From Euglena gracilis (lineage: Eukaryota > Euglenida > Euglenophyceae > Euglenales): 64,000 bases of DNA. The first letter of the stretch is position 1. Each line of letters opens with the position of its first letter. This document shows positions 18,924-30,748 of this stretch, in pieces. The position numbers were made by a program, and so were the translations under genes. The notes beneath the pieces were generated by a model, which worked only from the letters and a program-made list of their open reading frames with translations, ran no database searches and had not been told where the DNA came from. Location of the stretch: NCBI GenBank assembly GCA_039621445.1, contig CP154956.1, forward strand, positions 71,794,914 through 71,858,913. The letters run 5' to 3'.

Positions 18924-20826
18924 GCCCGCCGCACGCCCTACCCCCGGGGCACATACGACCCGGAGGCCGCCCGCCGCTACTTCGCCCGGCGGCCGCTCCG
19001 CGTCGCCGCCCGGGCGCTGGAGATCGCCCGGCGCAGCGCCGGTTTCGGCTTCGCGCTGCTGAGCGACCCGGGGCTGCCTCCTACCGTCCCAGTGTTGAGC
19101 TGCTCGGTGGCCTCACGCATTCGCGTCACCCCTGTGTATGCGGATAGGTGGTTTGGAGGCATTTTTTTTTTGATCCCCAAACCTGCCAAAATGCTTTTTG
19201 GGGGCAATTTCTGTTTTTTTTGGGGGGGGAATGTCAACAGTCCCATTCCCACGTCGGCGCACGGCGCCAGAGCTTTCTCAGTTGGGGGACCCCCAGACCC
19301 CCCGGAGGGAGGAGGTCAAACTAGTGACCTTTTTCTAGTGGCTGGTAAAATGGCTGCCAAAGTGGCTTGTGCTCAAGGACCCTCAGGGTCCTTGAGCAAG
19401 AGCCTGTTTGAGAGTGGTTCAGTGGGTTTCGGCCCATGCACCCCTCCCCAGGTGTGTCACCTGGGCTGGTTTGGCCGATAAATTTCGGGGGCTTTTCTGA
19501 TTTGTTTGATGTATTTGGCCAGTGAATGGATGGGTGGAGTGCTGGGGGGGGGGGTGCCGTCGGATGGGTTTAGGCGGTGGGCGGATTTGTTTTGATCTTG
19601 GAAAAGTGCTTGACCCATGCCTCCCATAGGCAACTGAATCTATGGTAGCCACCAAGACCAGACGCTTTTCAAAGTTTTGTGAGTTTCGTGAGGGTGGGTG
19701 GGTGGGTCCCAGCTGAACCCCCTTGGGGGGTGAGGGGTCGGGCTGAGTGGGTACGAGGCGGGGTTTTACTCTGTTTTCGGTGCAAAGCGCCGAATTTTTT
19801 TTGGACCTCAAAATTGACCCCCCAAAAGAGGGTCCCCCCGAGCCCCTCCCAGGTGGTGGGCGGGTGGGTGGGTCCTAAAAAACGCCTCTGACCCAGACAA
19901 CTGTGTGAGGGTTGAAAGCTGACACAAGTTGCATCAAAGGAAGCCCAATGGCCCAACTCAAAGTGTGAGCGCCTTCGAGCCCGGAAGCAATGGTTCTGGG
20001 AAGTGGCACTCCGGGGCCTGTGGGGGCAGGCCAGGCGGGGGACTACCAGCGGGGGAAGGCGGTGATGTCCGCCAACGCCCGTCAGCGGGCGGCAGCCACG
20101 CGGTTCCTTGCGTCCCAGCGGCTGCGTGTCGCTGCAAATCCCAGGGGCGGCGTGGCAGCAGGAGTGGTTTTTATACACCCTTCCCGGCTGTGCCTCGGGT
20201 CATCCCCGGAACGCATTTTTGGCACCAAGTCGTAAAAATAAGTGGGGGTACGCTTCTTGCGCCAGGAGTTTACCCCCGGCTTTTTTTATGACTTGGTGCC
20301 AGAATACCTTCCAGGAATGATCTTAAATGCAGCCCCAATGAATGTGTAAACACATGGCAAACACCCATATGCAAAGAGGGAGGAATTTCTGGGGGCTGAA
20401 ATATCCGATGTGCACATCGCCCATGTCAAGTGTGGGCAGAAGTTGCCCAAGTGATTTCACCCTGGAGTGCTAAGCCCTCATCCTTGGGAAACACTTGCTG
20501 CTGAATGATTCCCCTACAAACCAGGAGCGTTTGATTTCCGACATGGGCGTTTGCCTACCCTGAAGTGGCTCTGTCCTTGCTTGCTGAAAAGGGCCCCCTC
20601 CAGAAGGACCTGCATGGTCGCAACGCTTGTCGGAGTGCTGACCTCCCTTGGCCCCACAACCAGGATGTCTGTCCTGCATTCCCTCTTGCCCCCACCCAAA
20701 CACCTCCATTTTGTTTGTACTGTTCCAAATGTGTGTGTGCGTGTGTGCGCGCGCGCGTGTGTGTGTGTGTGTGCGTTGTGTGTGTGTGTGTGTGTGTGTC
20801 TGCGGGTGTGTGTGGTGGGTGGTGTG

Positions 20827-20921
<95 letters not shown>

Positions 20922-23900
20922 TGGGTGTGTCTGTGGGGTGGGTGGGTTGGTGAGGAGGTTGCCATTGTCGCCAACAGAACCTCTGCTCCCGTTCATCAAG
21001 GTGGGGCAGGCGCTCTCCATCCGGACCGACCTCCTCCCGCAGGTGTACTGCGAGGCGTTGGCCCAGCCCAGGCCCCGACACCCCGAAGGCCTGGATCGCT
21101 GAGCGAGTGGCCGGTGTGACCGGAGTGGCAGTGAAGTGAACAGATGGCCACCCGCACAATTCCAAATCCCAGCCAGCTGAACCAAATGCGAGCAAGCGCC
21201 AACCACAAGCGGGCGCGTCGCACGCCACCCCCTGAAGCCGGCGGCCTGGCGCCGTTGCAGGACAGCGTCCGCCCCTTCCCCTCCGACCAGGCGAAGCGCA
21301 TCATCCAGGAGGACCTTCGCGTCTCCTCTCTCTCCGAAGTCTTCGTTGTTCTCACCCCGGAGCCCATCGCTTCGGCCTCCCTGGGGCAGGTGTCCCTCGT
21401 GTCGTTGCGCTGTGGCTGTCTCCGTTTTCGTCCTATTAAACTGTCGCACTTTTGTCCTGTCAGAAAGTGTCACGGTCTGCCCGGTGGTTTTTCTGACTAT
21501 TGATCCTTGAAACATTTTGCCCTCACGCTCTTCATTAGTCTTTTCCTCTGGGCAAGTTATAAGTGGGGGCAAGTTTGCCTGTTTTTATTAATGTATTTTT
21601 GTAAAATCCAGAAATCGCAAAGCAGATCTGATTGACGTTTGCTGGTCTTTTTACTGTGTGCCTTTTTTTTTGTGGGTGTGCCATTTCCCTTCCCCTATTT
21701 TTGTCCCCTTCTTTGCAGGGCGGGGTATGATAACATCCTGTCTTCCTGAAATTGAACTTGACCCCTTTCCACTCGATCCGGCTCAACCCACAGAGTGGTG
21801 CCGGTCCCTCACTGCCTCAGGTGTACCGTGGTCAGCTCCGGCAGGAGTATGGGGGCGGGGACGTGGCGGTGAAGGTGCAGCGGCCGGATATGTTGGAGAC
21901 CATCAAGCCAGGCGGTACTGCCGGGGGTGCGTGTTGTGTGCTGCCGTGTCTCCTCATTCCCAGAAAACTGTCACCGGTCAGACAGGTTGGTCATCGGCAC
22001 CACTGGGGGGAGGGGCAGGGGTCAAATGCTGAACGCAGCGCAGCCTGCTGCAGCCTGGACCTCCACCTCCTGCGGTCCATTGCCGCCCGCGTCGGTGCGA
22101 GACGTGGGCGATCCGGACGATATTCCCTTTGCCCCCACCAGCCTGGGAGTGCAGCCGTCGACGAGGCCAGCTTCTCTCAGGCAGCGGTGACGGGGGTGAT
22201 GGGGTGGCGTTCTCCCCAACGTGGCTGACTGCCAACCCACCGGCGTGCCAGAGCTCCTGTCAAAGAGCTCTTCCGGCTGAACAGCGACTTGGCGGGGGTG
22301 GTCAGGGCAGAACGGGAATGGGCCGAACAGCCAGGGTGGTGGTGGGGGGGTCGACCCCCCCCCCCTGCATGGTGGGTGGGGGGGGTCGACCACCCCCACC
22401 CACCACCTCTTCCCGTATTTCCGGGAGCACCAATTTCTGGACCCGAAAAGAATTTTCCGGTGCCTTCGGTGCCGGGTGTTTTTTTTGACCCATTTTGGGA
22501 CCCATATGGAAGGCCCCCCCAAAAGCCCCCCAAAACCCCATTTTTTCACACCTTCCAAAAATTCAACATTTTTCTCAAAATGTTGATTTTGAGAGGTTTT
22601 TGAAGCAAAAAATGCCATTGAAAGTCCAAAAAATTTCAATGAGAAAAAATGTCAGTAAAATTTGATTGTGCCAAAATTTTGTCCACTGTTTTTTGACCTT
22701 TGTTTTTTTCACCCCCTTCCTAAAATCTACCAATTTTTAACCCTGAAATTTTTGAGGTTTTTTTTGTGAAAAAAAATGTGGGTTTCCATCAAAAAATCAT
22801 GCGTTTTGGGTTCATTTTTCAAAAAAAAATCAAAAAAATTTTCCGCCCAATATCCCCGTTTTCCTGAAACCGGTGAAAATGCTGTGGTGGGTGGGGGGGG
22901 TCGACCCCCCCACCTCCCGGGTGGGGGGGTCGACTTCCCCCACCAGGCCGTCTCATTCTGCCCTGGGGGTGGTCGATGCCTGGGGCATGGGCTTCGTCGA
23001 CGAGATCGACTACCGAAAGGAGGCAGAGCACGGCCAGGGGGGCCCATACTGGGGGGCTCTCAGCCACAGTTTTGCTGGTCCGCGCTCTCCAACTTGCCTT
23101 CAGTTGCCACCGAGCTTCTTCGGATGCCGCGGTTGCTCATTCCCACACACTATCGAGAGCAATGAAGATGAGGCAAGAGAAAACGGAAAGACACGCACTG
23201 TCAACGGAACTGCTCGAACAACTGGGAATCCAATTTGGCTTATTTTGCTCAGATTAGCTTGACGTATATGACGCTGGCAAAGTTTTACTTTTGTTTTTGT
23301 CGCTTCAAGTCACCCGATAGTCGACCACTAACCAAAATTGTCACCCCCACCACCAATTTTGTTTGAATTTGGTGCTGAGTGCGCCCGAGTATTTTTTACG
23401 GGTCACTTTGGGAGTCACTCAATCTGGGGGTGTTACGACTGCGAGGATTTTCGACTCTGACTGCTTTTAACGTGACTCACGGAGTTTTAAAAGAAAAGCC
23501 AGGAACGGTGCATTTTTTCTGCCAAAAGTTGCCATGCCTCAATGCATCACGACTTCTGCGGACCCCGCCGGCGAAGGCTCCGCCTGCGGCCATGGCGGCG
23601 TTCCAAGAGGCCATCGCCAGGACGCCGCTGCGGGACGCCGTCTTTGCCCCGGACGTGGTGGCCGCCGCCTCCTCGAAGAAGGTGCTGACGACGCGGTGGG
23701 TGGAGGGCAGGGCGGAGTGTCGGGGGGGGGGGGCTGTGGGCCGGGGTGGACAAACACGGAGTCCGGGAGGGCGGAGAGGCGCTGGGCGGTGTCCCGGCCG
23801 TCGCATCGGCGGCAGCCGACCCCACACCGGGGTGGCGCAGTGCTGTGTGCTCCCCCGTCCCTCCCTCGGCCGGGGCATCACTGGGCCCTGGAGGCGGGGG

Positions 23901-26900
23901 AGCGGCTGGAGCTGAGCAACGAGGCAGACGTCTCCCGGCTGTGCTCCATCGCCATGAACTCCTGCCGCAGGCTGCCGTGGCCGGGGGGGGGGCGGATGAG
24001 GCCACTGGGGCATATTTAGCAACTCACCAGTGTTGGGCTGCCCATGGGTTGACAGCACAGCACAGCGGCCTGCCCCCACCTGACGATGATGCTGGAGAGT
24101 GGGGTGCTGCATGCCGATCCGCACCCAGGCAATCTGCTCCGCTCCAAGGTGCGCTGTGTCCGCTGCTTTCCATTTCCGGAACATTGAGTTTCCTGTTTTG
24201 GTGTATTCATCGCCGCAGATCAATGAATAGCGAACACAGCTGTTGGTTCGTTTCTGCCTGTGCATGTGCGCAGGACGGCCGACTCTGCATTCTGGACTGG
24301 GGCCTCGTGACCAGCATCCCGAAGAACCTGCAACTGTCCTTCATCGAGCACATCGCCCACCTGACGTCCCACGATTACGCCAAGGTGCCAGAAGACCTCG
24401 TCAAGCTGGGCTTCGTCCCTCCTGGCATGGAGGAGGTGGTCCGCTCTTCAGGCACTGTGGAGGTGGATTGCCTGCCCCGCCATTGGCCAGCCTGTCACGT
24501 GTGATTGTATCGTATCTCCTAACCACAAATGACGCAGACCCAAGGAGGTTGCTGCATCCATCATGTCCAAGGCGCTATTTGAAGATGTGGCACCCGCCGA
24601 AGGCATTCCGCACAGTGGGACTCAATCATGTGTGCTATGTGCAGTTAAGCGCCTTCCCTCCAACAAGGAAGCAAAAAAGGATGTGCTTGTATTCTCTGTC
24701 CTCCCGAGTCACGCTGCCCCTCCCCCTCCCCCCTGCGACAGGTGCTGACCCGCGTGTACAGCACATGGGCCAGCGGCGGCGGGGCGGCCGGCAAGGTGGG
24801 CGTCGTCATCTCCGAGTTCCAGGCCAGAGATTTTTTCTTAAGTTTGGTGGGTGAGTTGCCCAGACGGGGGGGGGCGATCCGAGTGGACACCCCGCCGGAG
24901 GTGGAGTTTTCTATTTCCGGCGCCGAAGTTTTCGTCACTCCCCCAAAATTGACAGCCCAAAAGTGGGTCCACCCCCCCCGCCCCCCCCCCCCAGGGGATG
25001 GGTGGGTGGGTCCGAACCCCCCAGGTAAAAAAAAACCTCTGTTCCAGGCGCTGGCGGAGAGCAGCGGCGGCTACGTCTTCCGCCTGCCGCCGTACTTCGC
25101 GTACATCGCCCGCGCGTTCCTGACGCTGGAGGGCATCGGCCTCAAGAACGACCCGCAGTACGCCATCGTGGGGGAGTGCCTGCCGTACATCTCCCAGCGG
25201 CTGCTGACGGACTCCGGCCGAGCCGGCCGCGCCACTGACCACGCCTGGCTTTATGCCTATGAATGCGTTGCCTTGAGGAAGGGCCAGAATCCCCCTTACC
25301 ACCCTGACCAACGCCAGGCTGGTGGGGGGATTTCGATCCCTCTCCCCGGACTTTGTGTTTTTTTTGTGATTTGGGTCCATTTTCATTTGCTCTTTTAAGG
25401 CAGAATTCGGCAGGACTCCTGCTTTAACTGTGGGCCATACTGCAAAATGTGGAATAATAAAATGTGTATGAAAAGTTTGAGAAACCCAAAGAAATTGTCA
25501 GCTTTTCTGCCTTGGTTGCTGGTCGCTGGTTCGGTCAGCCTCCCCGTCCTGGCCGGCTCGCGGCGGACCCGCGCATCAGCGGCGCGCTCAGCACTTTCCT
25601 GTACGGTGCGATGAAGGACTCCCCCGACCGGGCCGTGGACGCCGAACGGCTGGAGTACCTCACCTCCGGCTTCCAGTCCTACTCCACCGCCACCCTCGGC
25701 GTGACCGGCACCGCTAGGTGTGAGTCATGCTATCTCCCACAGAGAGTGTTCCCTGTTCTTTGTTCTTTTTTTCTTCAGACGGTGGTTGTTGGCTATGGGA
25801 CCTTGCATCGCATTAGCCCGCAGCAGAGGTCAACCAAACTGTTGTGATGGTTGACTGTGGCTGGCTGCAGTTCCAACCACGCACGTTTTCGGGGCCTGCC
25901 ATGGCTGTTAATAGCAATGCTGACAGGTTGTTTCCAGCATGAATTCTCACACTTCTGTGACGGCTGTCAAAATGGATGAGTGCGGGGCAACTTGACTTAC
26001 TGGTGCCATCCCCCAATTTGCCGGACCTTCCGTCGGGTTCCTTTTCTTCCTTGCCCTGAGGGTCTGGCTTTCCCGGTTGACCCCGACCCCACCTCTGCAG
26101 CGTGGAGCGCAGCATCCGGCAGATTGCGGACATCCTCTGGGCCCCGGAGCCCACCGGCACTCCGCTGCAGCGGCTCGTGGAGGAGGAGGTCGCCCGCCTG
26201 GTCGGCGCTGGCAGCCGGGCGGAGACTGCAAGACGCATCAGGGCTTGGGTCCGATTTCCCTCGAGCGGTTATGTGCGTGTGAACCTGGGTCTGTTTCAAT
26301 TTTGATTTCAGGGGCCCCCAAAGCTGGTGTCCAAATATTTCAAGTACTGTGTACCAACGGGCCTGCAAAACCTTCTGCCTTGGCGAAATGCACACCCGCT
26401 CAACCGGCCAGGATTTCTGGCAACTCCCTTCATCCAGAGACTGAGGCAGAAATGGTGCCCACAATCAGCTGTCACAGAATTCTGGTAAAAAGAGTTCAGC
26501 GCAAACAAAAGAAAAGCCTTCGCAATGGTTCTACCATTGGTGGATGGCGGTGGATGGCGTGGAATTTTTTTCTTTGCCCTCGGCGCTTTGTGCCATCGGG
26601 GGCTGGGGAAGGTTTTTTTTGTTGATTTTTGCTCGGTCGGGGGCGGGAGGGTTATTTTGGATGGCTTTTTTTTCCGGCGGCGGGGGAGGGATTTGGTCCC
26701 GGCCCGCCAGGGGCCGTACTGTGGCAGCGGCGGTCCGAGAGTCCCCCGCATTCCACCCAGGGACCCCCGCACCGTTGCCGTTGTCCGAGGGGCTGGCAGA
26801 CCCCATTGTCCCCCAGCCCGGCTGGCGTCCTTCCCGGAAGACTTTCCACTGGGCAACTGGCTCCAGCCATATTGCCCACCACCGACCAGGGATGGAAAGA

Positions 26901-29018
26901 TCCGGCCACACCACATGGACTTTGCATGATGAGTGCCATGTGAGAGACGGCCCTCCCTGCCCCCCCCCCCAGTGTAGCAAAGCCAGCCCCAAACACCTGG
27001 CCGATATGCGCCCCCACCAGTTTGCGGTGCCCCTGCCCCCGCCTCGCTGCCGCCGTGCTGGACCCCTTCGGCGTGCTACGCGGCGCCACCGGCCTGCCGC
27101 TGGCCGCCCCGCCCGACTCCCGCGACGCCGCGGTGCTGAGCACGGCCCCTCCCCGCCGGCTGTCCTGCAGGACACATGGGTGAGACCGGGCCGAAAAGAA
27201 CAGTGAGGTTGATGGGATTCACCTGTTTTGCTGGGCCGATTGCATGGCTGCCCATATGGTTTGCGGTTCCGCCCAAGTCGTGCCATGTTTTTTTGCATAG
27301 TCCGGAGTGTGCCGGCCTGTCTGGCACAGGGAATTTCTGAAGCCAGAGGTGACCCTCCAACCCCAGGGGTACAGCCAGCCAGCACCTTTTTTTTCCAGCC
27401 AGCAGCTCCCAGCAGGCTGCAGACCCTCATCCAGGGGTCGAGTGGTAATAAACCTTTTTGCAGCCTGGCCACGATGGGCTGGGCCGAAATTTTTTTCCGC
27501 TGGAAAAAGTCATGCCAGAAATGGCCGTTTTCAGGTTTTTGAGGGCTACACCTCCAAAAAATTTTCTGAAAAATTTCAACCCAATGGATTTGGGCCTTTT
27601 TTGCCTGTTTTTGTGTTCCAGTGCGTGAGGTTCTGTGGCGCCATCCTCCGCGGCCAAGCTGGCGGAGATCGCGGAGCAGCCCGCGCGGGAGGCGCTCGAG
27701 TCGCTGCTGCGGCTGCCGCCGGAGGAGCAGCGGGAGGTGCTTCCCAGGCTGCTTCTGTGGTGCGGGGCCCAAGGGGTGACGCTTTGGGGCCCAGTGTGCT
27801 GTCTATTTGGGCATTCTGTGAATGGAATGGTGTTTCAACCCTAAGTCATCCATTTTGCCTTTCTCTTCTTTTTCGTTTGTTTTGCGACCCTACAGATTTA
27901 TGGGGATTTTAGGTGTGGTGGGTAGGGAAAGGGCACCCGCTTCCTCCCCACTTCAAACCCGACATCCTTGGGGCAATATAGGGCTAAACCATGTCCCCAA
28001 ACACACCCAGAAATTTTGGGTGTTTCGATGACTGTTTGGAGTTCAACATCCAGTCCAACAGATAATTCACACCTTTGCATCCGTTCTTTCTCAGCAATCT
28101 AAGCTAGACACTCATTAAGCATGGACACAAGAAAGGTATTTTTTTGTTCACCTTTGGACAACCAAATTATTTTGTTCTTCGCGATTTTTGTGAACGACTC
28201 TATGACCTGTGTTAGTTCATAACCTCCCCACCTATGAACCCCCCATGCTTATCGGATCATGCTTGGCCGAAGGGGGGGTTCTGAGTCAAGGGGGGGGGGA
28301 ATTGCACCGTGCAATTTTTGCAATTTTGTGCAATTTTCGATTTTCCCGAAATGTGCATTTTTTTTTGCAATTTTGTGCAATTAATTGCATATGGCCCGGG
28401 ACATTTTGTTTTGGGAAATGTCAGTTTTTGATGCATTTTTTTTCTGGGAAACTGATGTGTGTAGTGAAAATTTCCGTTCAAAGGCTGTTTATTGTTGGTT
28501 TACTCAGTTTTTAAACCCAATCGACCAATTGGCAAAGGAGCAATAGGCGTTCTACAAACAGGTTCGTATTTTGTGCCTTGGTAATTTCTATGTATGAATT
28601 GTTGTGTCTTTCTGCTGGATGATGAACAAATTCAGGCTGAATGGCGTAAGTAGTGCCATCACATATTGCCACGGCTGGTTGGGTTGCAACTTTTTGGGCG
28701 AACCTACCAGGTAAATTGGCAGAATATTCTGGTGTGGCTTTTCTGGTAAGTGCAATTTTGTGCAATTTTGTGCAATTTTGTGCAATTTTTTTGCACTGCA
28801 ATTTTCGACCTCCCGATGTGCAATTTCTCCCCCCCCCCCCTGGTCAAGGGATTGTTGGTGACAGTACGCCCCCTCAAACTCACCCCCCGACCCCGAAGGG
28901 CCTGCCCCCGGCGGCAGTGGCGGCGGTCATTTGGGAGCGGCGGGAGGGGGCCACCCTGTCTGCCCGGCGCCTGGCAGAGCATGTGGTCCAGGAGACGACC
29001 CGGCCCACCGCGGCCTAG
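18924..29018 (+). CDS. Plastid-type ABC1/UbiB-like atypical kinase (ABC1K), about 18 exons
   Basis: Exons that can be placed: 18924 to about 19085; about 20045-20118; 20978 to about 21066; 21261-21389; 21821 to about 21914; about 22043-22089; 22947 to about 23031; 23577 to about 23705; about 23893-23970; 24065-24148; 24274-24462; 24742-24822; 25048-25221; 25539-25717; 26101 to about 26250; 27021 to about 27130; about 27635-27736; 28899-29018 (stop TAG). Family landmarks in order: TYDPEAARRYFARRP; FIKVGQALSIRTDLLP; the Ala-rich nucleotide loop ASASLGQVYRG (KxGQ and A-rich motifs define the family); catalytic Lys in VAVKVQRPD; VDEIDYRKEAE; HADPHPGN; LDWGLV where most members have LDFG; then the C-terminal FRLPPYFAYIARAFLTLEGI and PYISQRLLTD of plastid ABC1Ks. 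Such proteins sit mainly at plastoglobules or the chloroplast envelope and regulate prenyl-lipid metabolism. Targeting exons are upstream and unresolved; several introns need GC donors. Confidence 0.9.
19660..19890. mobile_element. Introner-family MITE, copy 2 (inside an ABC1K intron)
   Basis: The element is 231 bp. It starts CAGACGCTTTTC and ends AAAAACGCCTCTG. The TSD is ACCAAGAC (19652-19659) and ACCCAGAC (19891-19898), 7 of 8 identical. It shares 'gggctgagtgggtac' and the 'attgaccccccaaaa' block with copy 1. It sits between ABC1K exons at about 19085 and 20045, so it enlarges an existing intron. Confidence 0.82.
20730..20920. repeat. (TG)n microsatellite just upstream of an ABC1K exon
   Basis: Alternating TG/CG start (gcgcgcgcg near 20747) then long (TG)n. 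The ABC1K exon at 20978 starts about 58 bases after it, so it occupies the region where branch point and polypyrimidine signals belong. Confidence 0.97.
22343..22945. repeat. GGTCGACC palindromes with flanking G and C runs (several copies)
   Basis: The pattern G-run, TCGA, C-run occurs at about 22348-22366, 22380-22398, 22900-22917 and 22923-22940, and elsewhere at 883-906, 3737-3760, 3867-3885 and 42263-42280. The surrounding blocks (ccaccaccccttcccgtatttc...) match the element at 51795-51969, so these are decayed copies of the GTATGGGAA-ended transposon group lying in ABC1K introns. Confidence 0.6.
24825..25041. mobile_element. Introner: MITE copy 3, forms a whole ABC1K intron
   Basis: The element is 217 bp. 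It starts CAGAGATTTTTTCTTA and ends TAAAAAAAAACCTCTG (14 of 16 positions match as inverted repeats). The TSD TTCCAGGC is perfect at 24817-24824 and 25042-25049. The intron 24823-25047 is the element plus parts of the TSD: it starts GC inside the left TSD copy and ends AG inside the right one. Splicing CAG/GC...CAG/GC restores the ancestral exon exactly (ISEFQ then ALAESSGGY), and that joined protein matches the ABC1K family without a gap. Confidence 0.9.
28292..28842. mobile_element. Non-autonomous DNA transposon, CAGGGGG-end group, TGCAATTTT array type
   Basis: About 551 bp. The right end is ATTTCT, a C run and CTG; the left end is a G run followed by AATTGCACC, with the first CA apparently lost. 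The TSD GTCAAGG is perfect (28285-28291 and 28843-28849). Arrays of TGCAATTTTG lie inside both ends (28311-28390 and 28748-28803). It lies in the last ABC1K intron, about 56 bases from the last exon. Confidence 0.82.
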
Positions 29019-29239
29019 GGCCTCCCAGGCCAACGGTCCCCCGGGCTACCTGAGCCGCCGGCCCATGCGACGCATGCGCGACGGCCCCTCTCCTTCCGAC
29101 GCCTTTCCTTTCCCCCTCGTTGCCCCACCCCCCCCCTCCCTCTTCGGAACGCGGTGTTTGTTCCTCACCCAATGTTTGATGCTCATCCCTCTGGCCGCGT
29201 TTCTTTTTTGAGACTTTCTCTCAAAGAGCGTGTGAGCGA

Positions 29240-29294
<55 letters not shown>
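29240..29294. repeat. (TG)n microsatellite
   Basis: About 55 bp of uninterrupted TG between the ABC1K stop and the first exon of the next gene. Confidence 0.97.
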
Positions 29295-29617
29295 ACATGT
29301 GCCGTTGTTTGCGTGCGTACTGCTGGTCAGGGACCAGGAGAACCTCGTCCCACTCGCGGGAGTTGATGGTTAAGTGCTCAACCCGAGGTCAGTCATGTAC
29401 CATACGATACCACAAAGAGGGTGAGGGTTCAGTATCCCCCCTTGTTTCTTTGATGATTTGAATTGGATGGACATCCTGACCTAAGGGTCACAGCTGAGGC
29501 GCTCCATTGGATTGGGATCGGTATGCTGACAGTTTCGACTGTTCAGTGAGTGACTCTCGACTGGCTTTGTGAGTTAGCCCCTATTTGTGTTCCCCAAGGT
29601 GCTCGATGTAGCCCGCG

Positions 29618-30748
29618 ATGTCGTGGAACTTGCAGCGGTGGCTGTTTAAGGCAAAGGAGGGGGACATCAACCGCCCCGTGTACTCCGTGAAGGTGACGCC
29701 CCCCTCCCCCAATCCCCCCAATCCACGCCAGCATGAGGTCGGGGGTACGGGGCGGGGGGAATTCCTTGAGTCGACTGGTGTTGCGTCCTCGCGCTGTTTT
29801 TCTTTTCTTTTCTGAGAGTTTTCGTTGGACGGTGATTTTTTGTCCAGCTTGAACCCAAGGCCCTTTGGGATGGTGTTATTTTAAGGGTTGATGTTAACCA
29901 GGTGGCATTGGGTCAACTCATCTCTGGGTCACGAGATGAAACACTTTTTCTTGAGATTGGCGAAGGTGCTTCCAGGGGGGATTGCTCTTTCATTTTACAG
30001 CTCTTTGGTGATTTCGGGTGGCTAAAAGGGTTTAAATTTTCAGAACACCCTGATACTGATATGAAGACTTGAAGCTAACCTTTTTACCATTGTGGGTTCT
30101 GGGAGGGTGGGATGAATTATGGAAGTTGCAAATGATTGCAAGGCTCACCACCTCTCATTTTTTGTTTAGAAATGAACACTGAAGGGATGACAATGAGACT
30201 AGCATGATTGCAAACCATTTGGCTCCAAGGCCCAGCAACCATCGCCTCTCCCAACGTGCAGGATGTGCCCGACACCTTCCACTCTGACAAGGAATATTAT
30301 GAGACGTTGCTGTCTCATGTTGCAGAGGAGCTCCGGGCACAGGTTCTTCTTTCCATCCCTGGGTCTCTGCTTCTGCATCCTCAACTCATTGGGCCAAACG
30401 CCAGTGGTGTCCGAAGTTTAATGTTGATTCAAAGCGACACAACATCACCAAAACAACAGCGATCAAAATCCAGCATTTCTGTGACCTGTGTCTCCATCAC
30501 AATTTGACGGACAGATCTGTATCTGATTGAGATGAACACGACCAATCATCTGAAGTGCTTACACCAGCAATTTCTGCCGATTCTACTCCAATGCACATCC
30601 CAAAAAACGATGGAGAAATTTGTGGTTTTTTTGTATCCCGAGCGTTTCATTTCTCACTACCTGTCCCCCTGCAGATCCACACGTCGCTTCCAGAGGCCCA
30701 GTCCGCCCTCGTTGAGCTGACCATTGACAACTCCATTGACAAGAAGCG
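29618..30748 (+). CDS. First exons of a probable senataxin/UPF1-like superfamily 1 helicase (partial)
   Basis: Three exons join in phase with canonical GT-AG sites: 29618-29692 (25 codons from ATG, MSWNLQRWLFKAKEGDINRP), 30262-30342 (27 codons, VPDTFHSDKEYYETLLSHVA then EELRAQ) and 30675-30748. The pattern P-x-TF-x-S-x-x-Y ... EE-x-R-A-Q is the N-terminal signature that precedes the helicase core in plant MAA3/SEN1-like RNA-DNA helicases. Exon 3 (IHTSLPEAQSALVELTIDN) resembles the following segment. Walker motifs are not visible downstream, so the rest of the gene is either unrecognised, lost or very divergent. The gene assignment is homology from memory of the pattern, moderate confidence. 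Confidence 0.55.

Noticed and set aside
21821-21914. Introner origin for the ABC1K intron 21390-21820, because CAGGTGT occurs at both splice sites
   Set aside because: The match is what ordinary CAG/GT splice sites give by chance, and no inverted ends lie next to it.
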